From positions 1 through 23,646 of the forward strand of contig JAGRBM010000173.1 in assembly GCA_020434085.1 (NCBI GenBank): 23,646 nt of DNA. Reading direction: 5' to 3'. The DNA comes from Chrysiogenia bacterium. GTDB lineage: Bacteria; JAGRBM01. The position numbers and the translations under genes are program-made. The notes beneath the pieces are model-generated. The model was not told where the DNA came from and did no database searches. It worked only from the letters and a program-made list of their open reading frames with translations. Below are positions 1 through 7,533 of this stretch, in pieces. Each line of letters opens with the position of its first letter. Position 1 is the stretch's first letter.

Positions 1-137
1 AGGCCCGCCATGATTTCCTGGGTGCGGCTGGAGTCCTGGGAGATGAGCACCGCGACCTCGCCCGCCCACGCGTTCTGCGTGGCGAGAACGGCCCACACCA
101 TCAGGGCCAGCGAGGAAATCAGTAGTCTGCGCAACAA
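1..137 (-). CDS. Partial exported protein, N-terminus only
   Basis: An open minus-strand frame runs off the left edge. It encodes a classical signal peptide: a Leu-Leu-Arg-Arg start, a hydrophobic core (LLISSLALMVWAVLA) and a likely signal-peptidase I site after Ala-Trp-Ala. The mature start reads GEVAVLISQDSSRTQEIMAG. No ATG lies before the positively charged n-region, so a TTG start at 137 or 134 is the best choice; an internal ATG would delete the arginines. The start lies inside the last codons of the upstream kinase-like gene, whose TGA is at 119-121, so translation is probably coupled. The mature N-terminus resembles periplasmic substrate-binding proteins of the ABC_sub_bind type (PF04392), but about 20 residues are too few for a firm family call. 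Confidence 0.55.
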   Translation of the reverse strand, partial: MLRRLLISSLALMVWAVLATQNAWAGEVAVLISQDSSRTQEIMAG

Positions 138-2326
138 CGGAACCCGATCTGCACGTCGATGTGCGTTTCCTGGAAATTCTCACGGAAGGCGCAGCGCGTT
201 CCCCAGTCGGGACGGCTGAAGCTTCCGCCGCGAACCACCTTGTCCTTGACCACGTCCGACCACTGACTGGAGGTCCACTCTTTGAGGTTGCCACTCATAT
301 CAAACACGCCCAGATCGCTCTTGCAAGCGCCAAATTGGCCGCTTGGCGCCAGGGTGCGCGGATTCCCGGCGGAATCCTTGGTATTGCAGGATGCCCCGCT
401 GAACTGGGAGCCGTAGGGATAACGCCCGCCGGACTTGCCCTTGCAGGCATGTTCCCACTCTTCCTCGGTGCAAAGACGCTTCTTGCGGGCCGAGCACAGT
501 GCCCGTGCCTGGTCGTAGCTGACGCTCGCGCGCGGGGTCTCCCCCTTCTTGTTGGGGAATTCGTACTGGTCGATGCAGTAGCCCTTGATCGAGGTGCTCA
601 CCAGCGGCTTCTCCCACGCATCGCGGGCCGAATCGTCCTTGGCACTGCCCATCTTGAAGGAGGTCCCCGGCACTTCGATCATGCCCTCGGGGCACTTGGA
701 GCGCGCGGCTGCCGCCGCCGCTGCAGCCTTCGCGGCCGCCTCCTTGCGGCGTTGTTCTTCCGCCTCGCGGCGGCGCGCGTCTTCCTCGGCGCGTTGCGCG
801 GCGAGCTCGGCTTCACGTTCCTTGCGGGCAGCTTCTTCTTCAGCCTTCCGACGCTCGGCCTCGGGATCGACCTTCGGTGCGGGGGGCGGTGGTTCGGCGC
901 CCTTGGGCTTGCTCGCAACGGGCTTGGGCTTCTCGGTCTCGGCAGGCTGGGTTTGTTCCACCTTGGCGACCGGTGCCGATTCGTCCCCGCCGCCCATGAA
1001 CATCACCGCGCCGGCAATACCGGCAATCAGTACGATGATACCGATGATCAAACCGATGGGCGCACCCTTCTTCTGCTCGGGCAGCTCCGGCAGGGAGAAG
1101 CTGTCTCCACCTGAACTTGAAGGTGGAGGCGCCGCCTGGGCAGGCGCGGGTGCCGGCTCCGCCGGCGGAGGCGGAGGAGGTGGCGGCGCAGGTTCCGGCT
1201 CGGGCTCTGGCGCCGGTGGCTCCGGTTCCGGCTCGGGCTCGGGAGCAGGAGGCTCTGGCTCTGGCTCTGGCTCCGGTTCAGGTTCAGGTTCAGGTTCCGG
1301 CTCAGGAACTGGTGGCTCTGGCTCCGGTTCGGGAGCCGGCGGTTCAGGCTCGGGTTCCGCGGCGGCCGGGGCTTCTTCCGCCTCGACGGGCTGCTCGACC
1401 AGTGCGCTGAAAATCTCGCTTACCGTCGCCGGACGTTTTGAGGGGTCGGCATTCAGGCAACGCTCGATCAGGTCGTCGATCGCCGACGAGAGCGATTCGT
1501 TGTATTCGCTTGCGATCTTGGCGCCATCCTCGGGAAGGCGCCCGGTAAGCATCTCGAAGAGAATCACGCCCACCGAATAGATGTCGGCGCGCGGCCCCAC
1601 ATCCCCACCGGCGGCAATCTCCGGCGCCAGGTAGGCTGCGGTTCCCTGCGCTTCCTGGATCTCAACCTGCTTCGCAGCCGGAAGAACCGAGACGATTCCG
1701 AACTCCGAGAGTTTGAGGCCTTCGGGCAGAATCACGATGTTTTCAGGCTTGATGTCCCCGTGGCGCAGGCCCTGGGCATGCCCTGCGTCGATTACGGCGC
1801 CGAGCTGCTCGACAATGGGCGCGGCTTCCTCGAGGGTGAAGTTCTGGTGGGCGTCGGCGCGGACCTGCAGCAGCTTGCGCAGATTGATGCCGCCCACGAA
1901 TTCCATCGTGTAGTAGGCGGCACCGCCGTCATCGCCTGACTCGTAGAGACGGATGGCGTTCTTGTGCAGGAAGCGGCGCGCTTTCTTGATGGCGCCGCGC
2001 AGGTCTTTTCGGGACTGGTCGTCGGGAAAGAGGTCGCCGCGGATGACCTTGAGTGCGAGGGCGACCTCGATTTCCCGGTCGTGGACCTTGTAGACAATGC
2101 CGATGCCGCCGTCGGGACTGATCCCGCGGATCTCGTAGCGATCGGCAAACACGTCGCCGATATCGAGGGCGCGGTCGCCTCCCCCGGTGGTCTCGCCGCC
2201 GCCGGTGGTCTCGCCACCCTCGCCACGGTTTTGGGAAACGCCGCAGGTTTCACACACCTCGGCATCTACAGGGATGTCATCCCCGCAGTTCCAACACTCT
2301 TTCATGCCTGCTGCGTCGTCGGACAC
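119..2326 (-). CDS. Membrane protein: zinc ribbon, degenerate Ser/Thr kinase domain, Pro-Glu linker, FGE-like domain
   Basis: Predicted single-pass signalling protein of 735 residues. A zinc ribbon (C11, C14, C25, C28) is followed by a kinase fold at about 60-310 with Gly-rich loop GGIGIV, Lys93, HGDIKPEN at 189-196 and APE at 235-237. A Pro-Glu repeat tract covers about 323-400, a transmembrane helix 421-443, and an Ala/Glu/Arg-rich coiled coil about 488-542. The end (545-735) is an FGE-sulfatase/SUMF1-like domain (GNLKEW, VVRGGSF, GFRCC). The topology puts the kinase-like part in the cytoplasm and the FGE-like part outside. Kinase motifs are eroded: HRD is HGD, DFG is EFG (208-210), and the helix-C Glu aligns with Ala. 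The paired cysteines of true FGEs are absent near GGSF, so sulfatase activation is unlikely. The start is GTG; an ATG at 2305, just before the zinc ribbon, is equally plausible. Confidence 0.9.
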   Translation of the reverse strand: MSDDAAGMKECWNCGDDIPVDAEVCETCGVSQNRGEGGETTGGGETTGGGDRALDIGDVFADRYEIRGISPDGGIGIVYKVHDREIEVALALKVIRGDLFPDDQSRKDLRGAIKKARRFLHKNAIRLYESGDDGGAAYYTMEFVGGINLRKLLQVRADAHQNFTLEEAAPIVEQLGAVIDAGHAQGLRHGDIKPENIVILPEGLKLSEFGIVSVLPAAKQVEIQEAQGTAAYLAPEIAAGGDVGPRADIYSVGVILFEMLTGRLPEDGAKIASEYNESLSSAIDDLIERCLNADPSKRPATVSEIFSALVEQPVEAEEAPAAAEPEPEPPAPEPEPEPPVPEPEPEPEPEPEPEPEPEPPAPEPEPEPEPPAPEPEPEPAPPPPPPPPAEPAPAPAQAAPPPSSSGGDSFSLPELPEQKKGAPIGLIIGIIVLIAGIAGAVMFMGGGDESAPVAKVEQTQPAETEKPKPVASKPKGAEPPPPAPKVDPEAERRKAEEEAARKEREAELAAQRAEEDARRREAEEQRRKEAAAKAAAAAAAARSKCPEGMIEVPGTSFKMGSAKDDSARDAWEKPLVSTSIKGYCIDQYEFPNKKGETPRASVSYDQARALCSARKKRLCTEEEWEHACKGKSGGRYPYGSQFSGASCNTKDSAGNPRTLAPSGQFGACKSDLGVFDMSGNLKEWTSSQWSDVVKDKVVRGGSFSRPDWGTRCAFRENFQETHIDVQIGFRCCADY
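1191..1358. repeat. Imperfect hexanucleotide repeat coding the Pro-Glu linker
   Basis: The tract has a 6-bp period of the form GGYTCN on the plus strand. It is cleanest at 1251-1304, where nine consecutive units (GGCTCT three times, GGCTCC, GGTTCA three times, GGTTCC, GGCTCA) follow without interruption. On the coding minus strand it gives alternating Glu-Pro. Because the unit is two codons, slippage would change linker length without changing frame. Confidence 0.85.
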
Positions 2327-2388
2327 GCGAAAACCCCGGCATCAGCCAACAAACGGGAATTCCTAGGTTTTTTCCCAGAAGTAGGCAC

Positions 2389-2416
2389 ATTGTAGAGCCG
2401 CACCCCTCAAAAGCAA
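2389..2416 (-). promoter_or_regulatory. Candidate promoter of the kinase-like gene
   Basis: On the minus strand, TACAAT (2394-2389, five of six matches to the -10 consensus) lies 16 nt downstream of TTGCTT (2416-2411). It sits about 63 nt upstream of the GTG start and downstream of the squalene-hopene cyclase terminator, as expected for an independent transcription unit. The -35 match is weak. Confidence 0.35.
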
Positions 2417-2465
2417 GGGGCGGCGCGCCGTGCTGGGAGCCCCCGCGCGGGCCTTCAGGCCTCCA

Positions 2466-2500
2466 TGAAAAAGGGCGGCAACCCCGCGGTTACCGCCCTT
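2466..2500 (-). terminator. Rho-independent terminator after squalene-hopene cyclase
   Basis: Arms 2471-2483 and 2488-2500 pair over 13 positions with one mismatch around a 4-nt CCGC loop. On the minus strand the stem is followed by a run of five T (2472-2468). It lies 33 nt beyond the cyclase stop codon and separates that gene from the kinase-like gene downstream. Confidence 0.85.
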
Positions 2501-2533
2501 CATGGGTCAGTGGTTGTGCGCTTTGGGGGCCGA

Positions 2534-4501
2534 TCAATGCCCGCCGCGCAGCGCCTTGCCGTAATGGCCGAGCGCCATGGCCGGGAAGCAGTCCCGGTAG
2601 AGGTGATAACGGATGTAGAAGTGGGAGGGGAAGCCCGTTCCGGTGAACTGCTCCTCGTTCCAGCAGCCTTCCTTCTCCTGATTGTCGAGCAACCAGCGCA
2701 CCCCCCGGGCCACCGCGATGGAGTCGGCGCGGCCGGCCGCCACCAGACCCATGACGGCCCAGGCAGTCTGGGAGGCAGAGGAGGTGTGGGGCACGAAGTG
2801 GCGCACATCGTAGCTGTCGCAGGACTCGCCCCAGCCGCCGTCCTTGTTCTGGACGCTCTCCAGGAAGGCCACGCCGCGCTTGATGGCCGGGTGGTCCTTG
2901 GGCATCCCTACCTGCACCAGGCCGCAGAGCACCGCCCAGGTGCCGTAGATGTAGTTCACACCCCAGCGCCCGTACCACGAGCCGTCTTCTTCCTGCGAAT
3001 TGAGCAGGTATTCGACGCCGCGGGCGACGACCGGGTCGCTGCAGTCGCGCCCCGCTTCGCCGAGCATCTCGATCACGCGGCCCGTCAGGTCCGGCGTGTT
3101 GGGATCGAGCATCGCCTTGAGGTCGGCGAAGGGGATCTCGTTCCAGAGCTTCTGGTCGTTGTCGACGTCGAAAGCGCCCCAGCCGCCTTCCTTGCACTGC
3201 ATGGAGAGGACCCACTCACGCGCGCGGCGAATCGAGGCGTCGCGGTAGTCATTGTCCTTGCCCAGGTCGATGCCGTTGATGGCGAGCATCACCGCCGAGG
3301 AATCGTCGCAGTCGGGGTAGTAGCGGTTGAAGAATTCGAAGGACCAGCCGCCGGGCTTTCCGTCCTCGTTCTTCACACTCCAGTCGCCGTAGTGCTGAAC
3401 CTGTTTGTCGAGCAGCCAGCGCGCGCCCTTCTGAAGGCGCTCATCATCGCCGCTCACACCGGCGTCCTGCAGGGCCCAAATGGCCAGCGCCGTGTCCCAC
3501 ACGGGAGAGACACATGACTGCAGGCGGAACTTGTCATCGCGCTCCATACCGAAGCGCTCGATGGCCTGCCAGCCGCCGCGCATGCTCGGGTGGTCGCGTT
3601 CGTAGTCGAGGGCCTTGAGCGCCAGCAGCGAATAGGCCATGGCCGGGATGATGCCGCCCCAGTCGCCTTCGTCGTCCTGGTGCTGAAGCACCCACTTCTC
3701 GGCCGCCTTGAGCGAGCGCTTGCGGAAGGGGACCAGCCCGCGGTTGTCGAGGAAGCGCAGGATGTGGTCCATCACCACAAAGAAGTTGTGCCAGGTTACC
3801 AATTTGTCGGTAAAGCCCCAGTTGTGGTCGATGTTTTCCTTGCCGTTGGCATAGAGCTCATCGATCTCGATGTCGCGCTTGGGCTTCCACACGGGCTTCT
3901 TGTCCAGAAGCACGACGAGCGGGACGACGCACGAGCGCGCCCACGAACTCATCTGGTAGATGCTCATAAAGAACTTCCTGGGAAGCATCATCACCCAGGC
4001 CGGAAGCACCGGCGTGCCGCGATAATCCCAGAGGCCCATGAAGGCAAAGTGGATCTTGGTGAAGACGCGGGCCTTTTCGACGCCGCCGAGTTCGATGATG
4101 AGCTTGCGGGCCTTCACCATGCGCTCGTCTTCGGTGTCGACACCCATCATCTTGAGCGCCACATAAGCCTCCACCGTGGTGGAGAGGTCGCTCTTGCCGC
4201 CTTCGTGAATCCACCAGCCGCCGTCGGGGCGCTGCTCCGCAAAAAGCTCGTTGATGCACTTCTGCTCGCGTTCGGGATCGACGCGGTCGAGCATGTGCAT
4301 GAGGTAGACGTATTCAGAGGTCAGCGTGGTGTTGGCTTCGAGTTCGGCCCACCAGTAGCCCTCCTCGTCCTGGAGTGAAAACAGGTATTCTTTGGCCCGC
4401 TCAAGCGCCTTGGGCAGGCGATCTTCGATATTGGAGCGCTCGCCCGAGACGGGTCCGCGGCGCTCTTCAAGATTGGCTGCTCTATTGGTTCCTGCGTTCA
4501 T
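2534..4501 (-). CDS. shc: Squalene-hopene cyclase
   Basis: Class II triterpene cyclase of 655 residues, a usual length for the family. It converts squalene to hopene or diplopterol at the membrane, giving the sterol-like hopanoids. The general-acid motif DxDD is present as DCDD at 397-400. It is followed by Ser-Ser where most bacterial enzymes have Thr-Ala. Several QW repeats are visible, for example QCKEGGWGAF near 435-444, and GSWYGRWG and GGWGESCD further on. The DCDD argues for squalene rather than oxidosqualene as substrate, because oxidosqualene cyclases carry a DCTA-type motif. No other hopanoid gene (hpnC/D/E, hpnH) is visible here. The ATG at 4501 has purine-rich AAAAGG and GAGG upstream. 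The gene has its own promoter and terminator, so it appears monocistronic. Confidence 0.95.
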   Translation of the reverse strand: MNAGTNRAANLEERRGPVSGERSNIEDRLPKALERAKEYLFSLQDEEGYWWAELEANTTLTSEYVYLMHMLDRVDPEREQKCINELFAEQRPDGGWWIHEGGKSDLSTTVEAYVALKMMGVDTEDERMVKARKLIIELGGVEKARVFTKIHFAFMGLWDYRGTPVLPAWVMMLPRKFFMSIYQMSSWARSCVVPLVVLLDKKPVWKPKRDIEIDELYANGKENIDHNWGFTDKLVTWHNFFVVMDHILRFLDNRGLVPFRKRSLKAAEKWVLQHQDDEGDWGGIIPAMAYSLLALKALDYERDHPSMRGGWQAIERFGMERDDKFRLQSCVSPVWDTALAIWALQDAGVSGDDERLQKGARWLLDKQVQHYGDWSVKNEDGKPGGWSFEFFNRYYPDCDDSSAVMLAINGIDLGKDNDYRDASIRRAREWVLSMQCKEGGWGAFDVDNDQKLWNEIPFADLKAMLDPNTPDLTGRVIEMLGEAGRDCSDPVVARGVEYLLNSQEEDGSWYGRWGVNYIYGTWAVLCGLVQVGMPKDHPAIKRGVAFLESVQNKDGGWGESCDSYDVRHFVPHTSSASQTAWAVMGLVAAGRADSIAVARGVRWLLDNQEKEGCWNEEQFTGTGFPSHFYIRYHLYRDCFPAMALGHYGKALRGGH

Positions 4502-4540
4502 GCCTTTTCTGCCTCAAAATTTCGACAATCTCTATCCTAA

Positions 4541-4552
4541 CTGACCAGTCAG
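4541..4552. promoter_or_regulatory. TetR-type operator-like palindrome in the shc leader
   Basis: CTGAC-CA-GTCAG has two perfect 5-bp arms around a 2-nt centre. It lies about 12-24 nt downstream of the predicted shc transcription start, where a bound repressor would block elongation or open-complex formation. The TGAC...GTCA half-site pattern resembles operators of some TetR-family repressors. No TetR gene lies nearby, so the regulator is unknown. Confidence 0.4.
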
Positions 4553-4555
4553 GTA

Positions 4556-4566
4556 CCGAAATTCGG
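4556..4566. promoter_or_regulatory. Second short palindrome at the shc transcription start
   Basis: CCGAA-A-TTCGG is a perfect 5-bp dyad around one base and overlaps the predicted +1 of the shc transcript. It lies 3 bp from the CTGAC/GTCAG dyad. The two could form a compound operator, or this one could be chance. Confidence 0.25.
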
Positions 4567-4570
4567 GCTC

Positions 4571-4599
4571 ATCCTAAGTTCTATGGGCCCCTGTGTCAA
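4571..4599 (-). promoter_or_regulatory. Sigma-70-type promoter of shc
   Basis: On the minus strand a perfect TTGACA (4599-4594) is followed after exactly 17 nt by TAGGAT (4576-4571). The predicted transcription start is near 4564, giving a leader of about 60 nt before the shc ATG. This is the best-formed promoter in the window. Confidence 0.65.
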
Positions 4600-4645
4600 C
4601 GGCAATCGGGGGTCAGTTCCGCTGTTCAGCGGGCGGACAACCCAC

Positions 4646-4651
4646 TAGAAT
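4646..4651 (+). promoter_or_regulatory. Candidate -10 element of the M16 peptidase gene
   Basis: TAGAAT matches the -10 consensus at five of six positions and lies 32 nt upstream of the GTG start. No convincing -35 hexamer is found at 16-18 nt upstream, so this is tentative. Confidence 0.3.
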
Positions 4652-4682
4652 CCGCGCACTTTCTGGAGAGAGTAGGACAACC

Positions 4683-7460
4683 GTGATCAAAAACACCTTG
4701 TACCGCGCCCTCATCGCGCTGCTGGCGCTTCCCCTGCTGAGCGGCTGCCTGTCGAGCATCAACACCCCCGGACCGATCGGAGAGGGCGATCCGAGCCCCG
4801 GCCAGCGCCCCGACTGGGCCCGGCAGCTTCCGGCCCACACCCATGCCTACGAACTGAGCAACGGGCTCCGGCTCGTTGTTTTCGAAAACCACGCCAGCGA
4901 GATCGTCACCATGGACACCTGGGTGGGCGTGGGATCGGCCGACGAAGTCGACGCCAACAACGGCGTCTCCCACTTCCTCGAGCACCTGCTCTTCAAGGGA
5001 ACCGAGCGCTTTGGCCCGCGCGAGCTCGACCGCCGCCTGGAATCGCTTGGCGCGCGCATCAACGCCGCAACCAGCGACGATTACACCCACTACTACGTCA
5101 CCGTCTCGAGCAAGCACTTCGAGCAGGCGCTCGACATGCATGCCGACATGATGCTCAACGCCGCGTTGCCGCCCGACGAGATCGACCACGAACGCAAGGT
5201 CGTGATCGAGGAGATCAACCGCGCCAACGACAACCCGCGCCGCAAGCTCTACATCGCCATGCAGGAGAAACTCTTTGCCGGGCATCCCTATCACCGCGAT
5301 ACGCTGGGCCCGCCCTCGAACATTGCGGAGATCCCGCGCGAGGACATCGTCGGCTACTACCAGAAGTGGTACGTGCCCGAGAACATGACCGTCGTGATCG
5401 CCGGTGACGTCAACCCCGACCGCGCGCTCGAACTGGTGACCGAGCATTTCCAGAGCGCGCGGGCCGGCAAGCTGCCGCCGCGCGAGCGCACCGCATTGAG
5501 TCCGATCGAGAAGTCGGTCGAAGTCACAATTGAAGAAGACGTGCAGCAGGCCCACCTCGCCGTTGCCTGGCGCGCGCCCAACGTCTCCGAGCTCGATGAC
5601 TCCATCGCACTCGACGTCGCCAGCCTGGTGATCGGCCAGGGTGCAAGCTCGCGGCTGCACCGCCGCCTGGTGGAAGAGACGCGCCTGGCGCTCAACGTCG
5701 GCGCCGGCAACTACACCCAGAAAGATGCCGGATCCTTCTACGTCTTTGCCACCTGCGAACCCAGGAACGTAGAGAAGGTACGCGCCATCATTCTCGAAGA
5801 GATCGAGCGCCTCTCGCGCGCTCCCATCAGCGCCGACGAGCTGGCCAAAGCCCATCTCTCCCTCGATCGCGACTTCGTCTACGAGACCGAATCCTCCGGC
5901 GGCATGGCCGGTCTGTTCGGCTACTACGCCGTGGTGTCCCAGGTCTCCGACGTGGCCGCCTACCGCAGTCGCCTGCAGAAGACCGATGCGCTGCGCGTGG
6001 TGGAAGCCGTGCGTAGCTGGCTGCGCCCCGACCGCGTTGCAACGGTGCGGGTGCTTCCCCAGGGAACGGATCTGGCGAAGATCGAAAAACCCGAAGAGCG
6101 CCAGGCCGGCAGCGTTCAGCTTCAGCAGGAATCGGATTCCACCAGCATCTCCCGCACCAAGCTCGATACCGGCGCAACGCTGATCGTCAAGCAGGACCCC
6201 CAGAGCCAGGTCGTCGCGTTCCAGGGGATGCTCTATGGCGGCGTCCGCGCCGCGACGAAGGCCGGGCTCGCGGACCTGGTCGCCCGCGTGGCGATGAAGG
6301 GAACGGCCACCCGCAGCGCAGAGGCGCTGGCCCAGGAGATCGAGAGCGCGGGCCTTTCCCTCTCGGTCGATGCCAACGAGGACTACATCTCGCTGAGCGG
6401 CAAGGGCCTGAGCGGCGACCTGCCGCGGCTGCTCGTGCTGCTGCGCGACGTGTTCTACAACGCCGAATTCACACAGGACGAAATCGACCACGAGCGCGAC
6501 CGCATGCTGCAGGAGATCCGCGCCTCGCGCGACCAGCCCAGCAGTGTCGCGTTCGAGCAGGCCCACCTGGCCCTCTACCCCGATCACCCCTACGGGTTTG
6601 CGGGCAAGATCATGGAGCGCGACCTGCCGGGTCTGACCCGCAAGCAGGTTCTGGACTTCTACCACTCCCAGTTCCGTCCGGAATATCTGACCCTCTCCGT
6701 GGTCGGGGACGTCAACACGCGCGAAGTTGCCGCAATGGTGAGTGACCTGTTCCCCGCGCAGTCCGCCAAGGCGCCGATTCGGTTGCTCTGGCCCAAGCCC
6801 CAGCAGGAGCTGAAAAAGCCGGCCACCATCCGTATCCCCAAGGAAACAGCGCAGACCTGGGTCGTTCGCGGCTACCTGGTGCCGGGCATCGAGTCCGAAG
6901 ACTACGCCACGCTCAAGGTGATTTCTTCGCTGCTCGGCCACGGCCTCTCGGGCCGGCTGTTCGTGAACCTGCGAGAGCGCCGCGGCCTCGCCTACACGAC
7001 GAGTGCGATCTACGAATCACAGGCCGACCCCACGGGTTTCTTCATCTACATCGGCACCGATCCCAAAAACACGAAGGCCGTGCGCGAGGGATTCGATGTG
7101 GAGATGGCGCGCCTCAGTGAAGAACCGGTTTCCGATCAGGAACTGGCCGAGGCCAAGAGCAAGTTCGTCGGCGCCTTCGATCTCAGCCACGAAGGCAACT
7201 CCAGCCAGGCGTTCTATCTCTCGTTTTATGAGCTGATGGGTCGCGGCTTCCAGTTCGATGAGAACTATCCCGAGCTGATCGAGAAAGTCAGCGCCGAGGA
7301 CATCCAGCGCATCGCGAAAAAGTATCTTGCCGCACCCGACGTTGAGACAATCGTGGGCCCGGCCGCGATGATCGATCCGGAAGCAAAGCTGCCAGGGCTC
7401 TCGGACATCGAGACCAAGCCGGAGAACTCCCACCGCTCGGCCGAACCATCCGAACGCTAG
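4683..7460 (+). CDS. M16 family zinc metallopeptidase, lipoprotein, active and inactive halves in one chain
   Basis: Predicted envelope zinc protease of 925 residues. The N-terminus is a lipoprotein signal with lipobox LLSGC and the lipidated Cys at residue 22. The first M16 half carries the inverted zinc motif HFLEH at 97-101 and a downstream Glu in KVVIEEINRANDNPRR. The second half has DLVAR near 531 where HxxEH would be, so it is non-catalytic. It keeps the substrate-binding RRGLAYTTSAIY near 766. Family knowledge: M16 proteases close two halves around peptides, and many bacteria encode the halves as separate genes. The GTG at 4683 is chosen because AGGA (4674-4677) lies 5 nt upstream and it places the signal peptide at the N-terminus. 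A longer frame from the GTG at 4593 would bury the signal behind 30 unlikely residues. Confidence 0.93.
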   Translation: MIKNTLYRALIALLALPLLSGCLSSINTPGPIGEGDPSPGQRPDWARQLPAHTHAYELSNGLRLVVFENHASEIVTMDTWVGVGSADEVDANNGVSHFLEHLLFKGTERFGPRELDRRLESLGARINAATSDDYTHYYVTVSSKHFEQALDMHADMMLNAALPPDEIDHERKVVIEEINRANDNPRRKLYIAMQEKLFAGHPYHRDTLGPPSNIAEIPREDIVGYYQKWYVPENMTVVIAGDVNPDRALELVTEHFQSARAGKLPPRERTALSPIEKSVEVTIEEDVQQAHLAVAWRAPNVSELDDSIALDVASLVIGQGASSRLHRRLVEETRLALNVGAGNYTQKDAGSFYVFATCEPRNVEKVRAIILEEIERLSRAPISADELAKAHLSLDRDFVYETESSGGMAGLFGYYAVVSQVSDVAAYRSRLQKTDALRVVEAVRSWLRPDRVATVRVLPQGTDLAKIEKPEERQAGSVQLQQESDSTSISRTKLDTGATLIVKQDPQSQVVAFQGMLYGGVRAATKAGLADLVARVAMKGTATRSAEALAQEIESAGLSLSVDANEDYISLSGKGLSGDLPRLLVLLRDVFYNAEFTQDEIDHERDRMLQEIRASRDQPSSVAFEQAHLALYPDHPYGFAGKIMERDLPGLTRKQVLDFYHSQFRPEYLTLSVVGDVNTREVAAMVSDLFPAQSAKAPIRLLWPKPQQELKKPATIRIPKETAQTWVVRGYLVPGIESEDYATLKVISSLLGHGLSGRLFVNLRERRGLAYTTSAIYESQADPTGFFIYIGTDPKNTKAVREGFDVEMARLSEEPVSDQELAEAKSKFVGAFDLSHEGNSSQAFYLSFYELMGRGFQFDENYPELIEKVSAEDIQRIAKKYLAAPDVETIVGPAAMIDPEAKLPGLSDIETKPENSHRSAEPSER

Positions 7461-7470
7461 AGCTCACTTC

Positions 7471-7522
7471 CTGCACCGCAAAAAAGAAGGGGACCCGCCG
7501 GGTCCCCTTCGCATTGGTGCAG
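7471..7522 (-). terminator. Strong terminator after pepA, in the convergent gap with the M16 gene
   Basis: A perfect 11-bp stem (7486-7496 with 7500-7510) closes a 3-nt loop. On the minus strand it is followed by TTTTTT, which fits termination of pepA, whose stop is 24 nt upstream. An outer pair, CTGCACC (7471-7477) with GGTGCAG (7516-7522), extends the structure past the T-run and is available to transcripts from either side. The plus strand lacks a T-tract, so termination of the M16 gene is less certain. Confidence 0.85.
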
Positions 7523-7533
7523 AGTCGTTCCGC

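Noticed and set aside
1191-1358. Possible CRISPR or satellite array
   Set aside because: The 6-bp period with no spacers encodes Glu-Pro in frame within a real gene.
2421-2430. Perfect palindrome CGGCGCGCCG downstream of the shc terminator region
   Set aside because: Pure GC palindromes are expected by chance in sequence of this composition, and it has no positional relation to a promoter core.
4593-4682. Longer GTG start for the M16 peptidase
   Set aside because: It would add 30 residues before a good lipoprotein signal peptide and overlap the -35 of shc. The GTG at 4683 has a ribosome-binding site at the right distance.
4626-6941. A 771-codon minus-strand frame inside the M16 peptidase gene
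   Set aside because: Same GC-rich shadow effect; the plus-strand M16 motifs and lipoprotein signal show the true coding strand.
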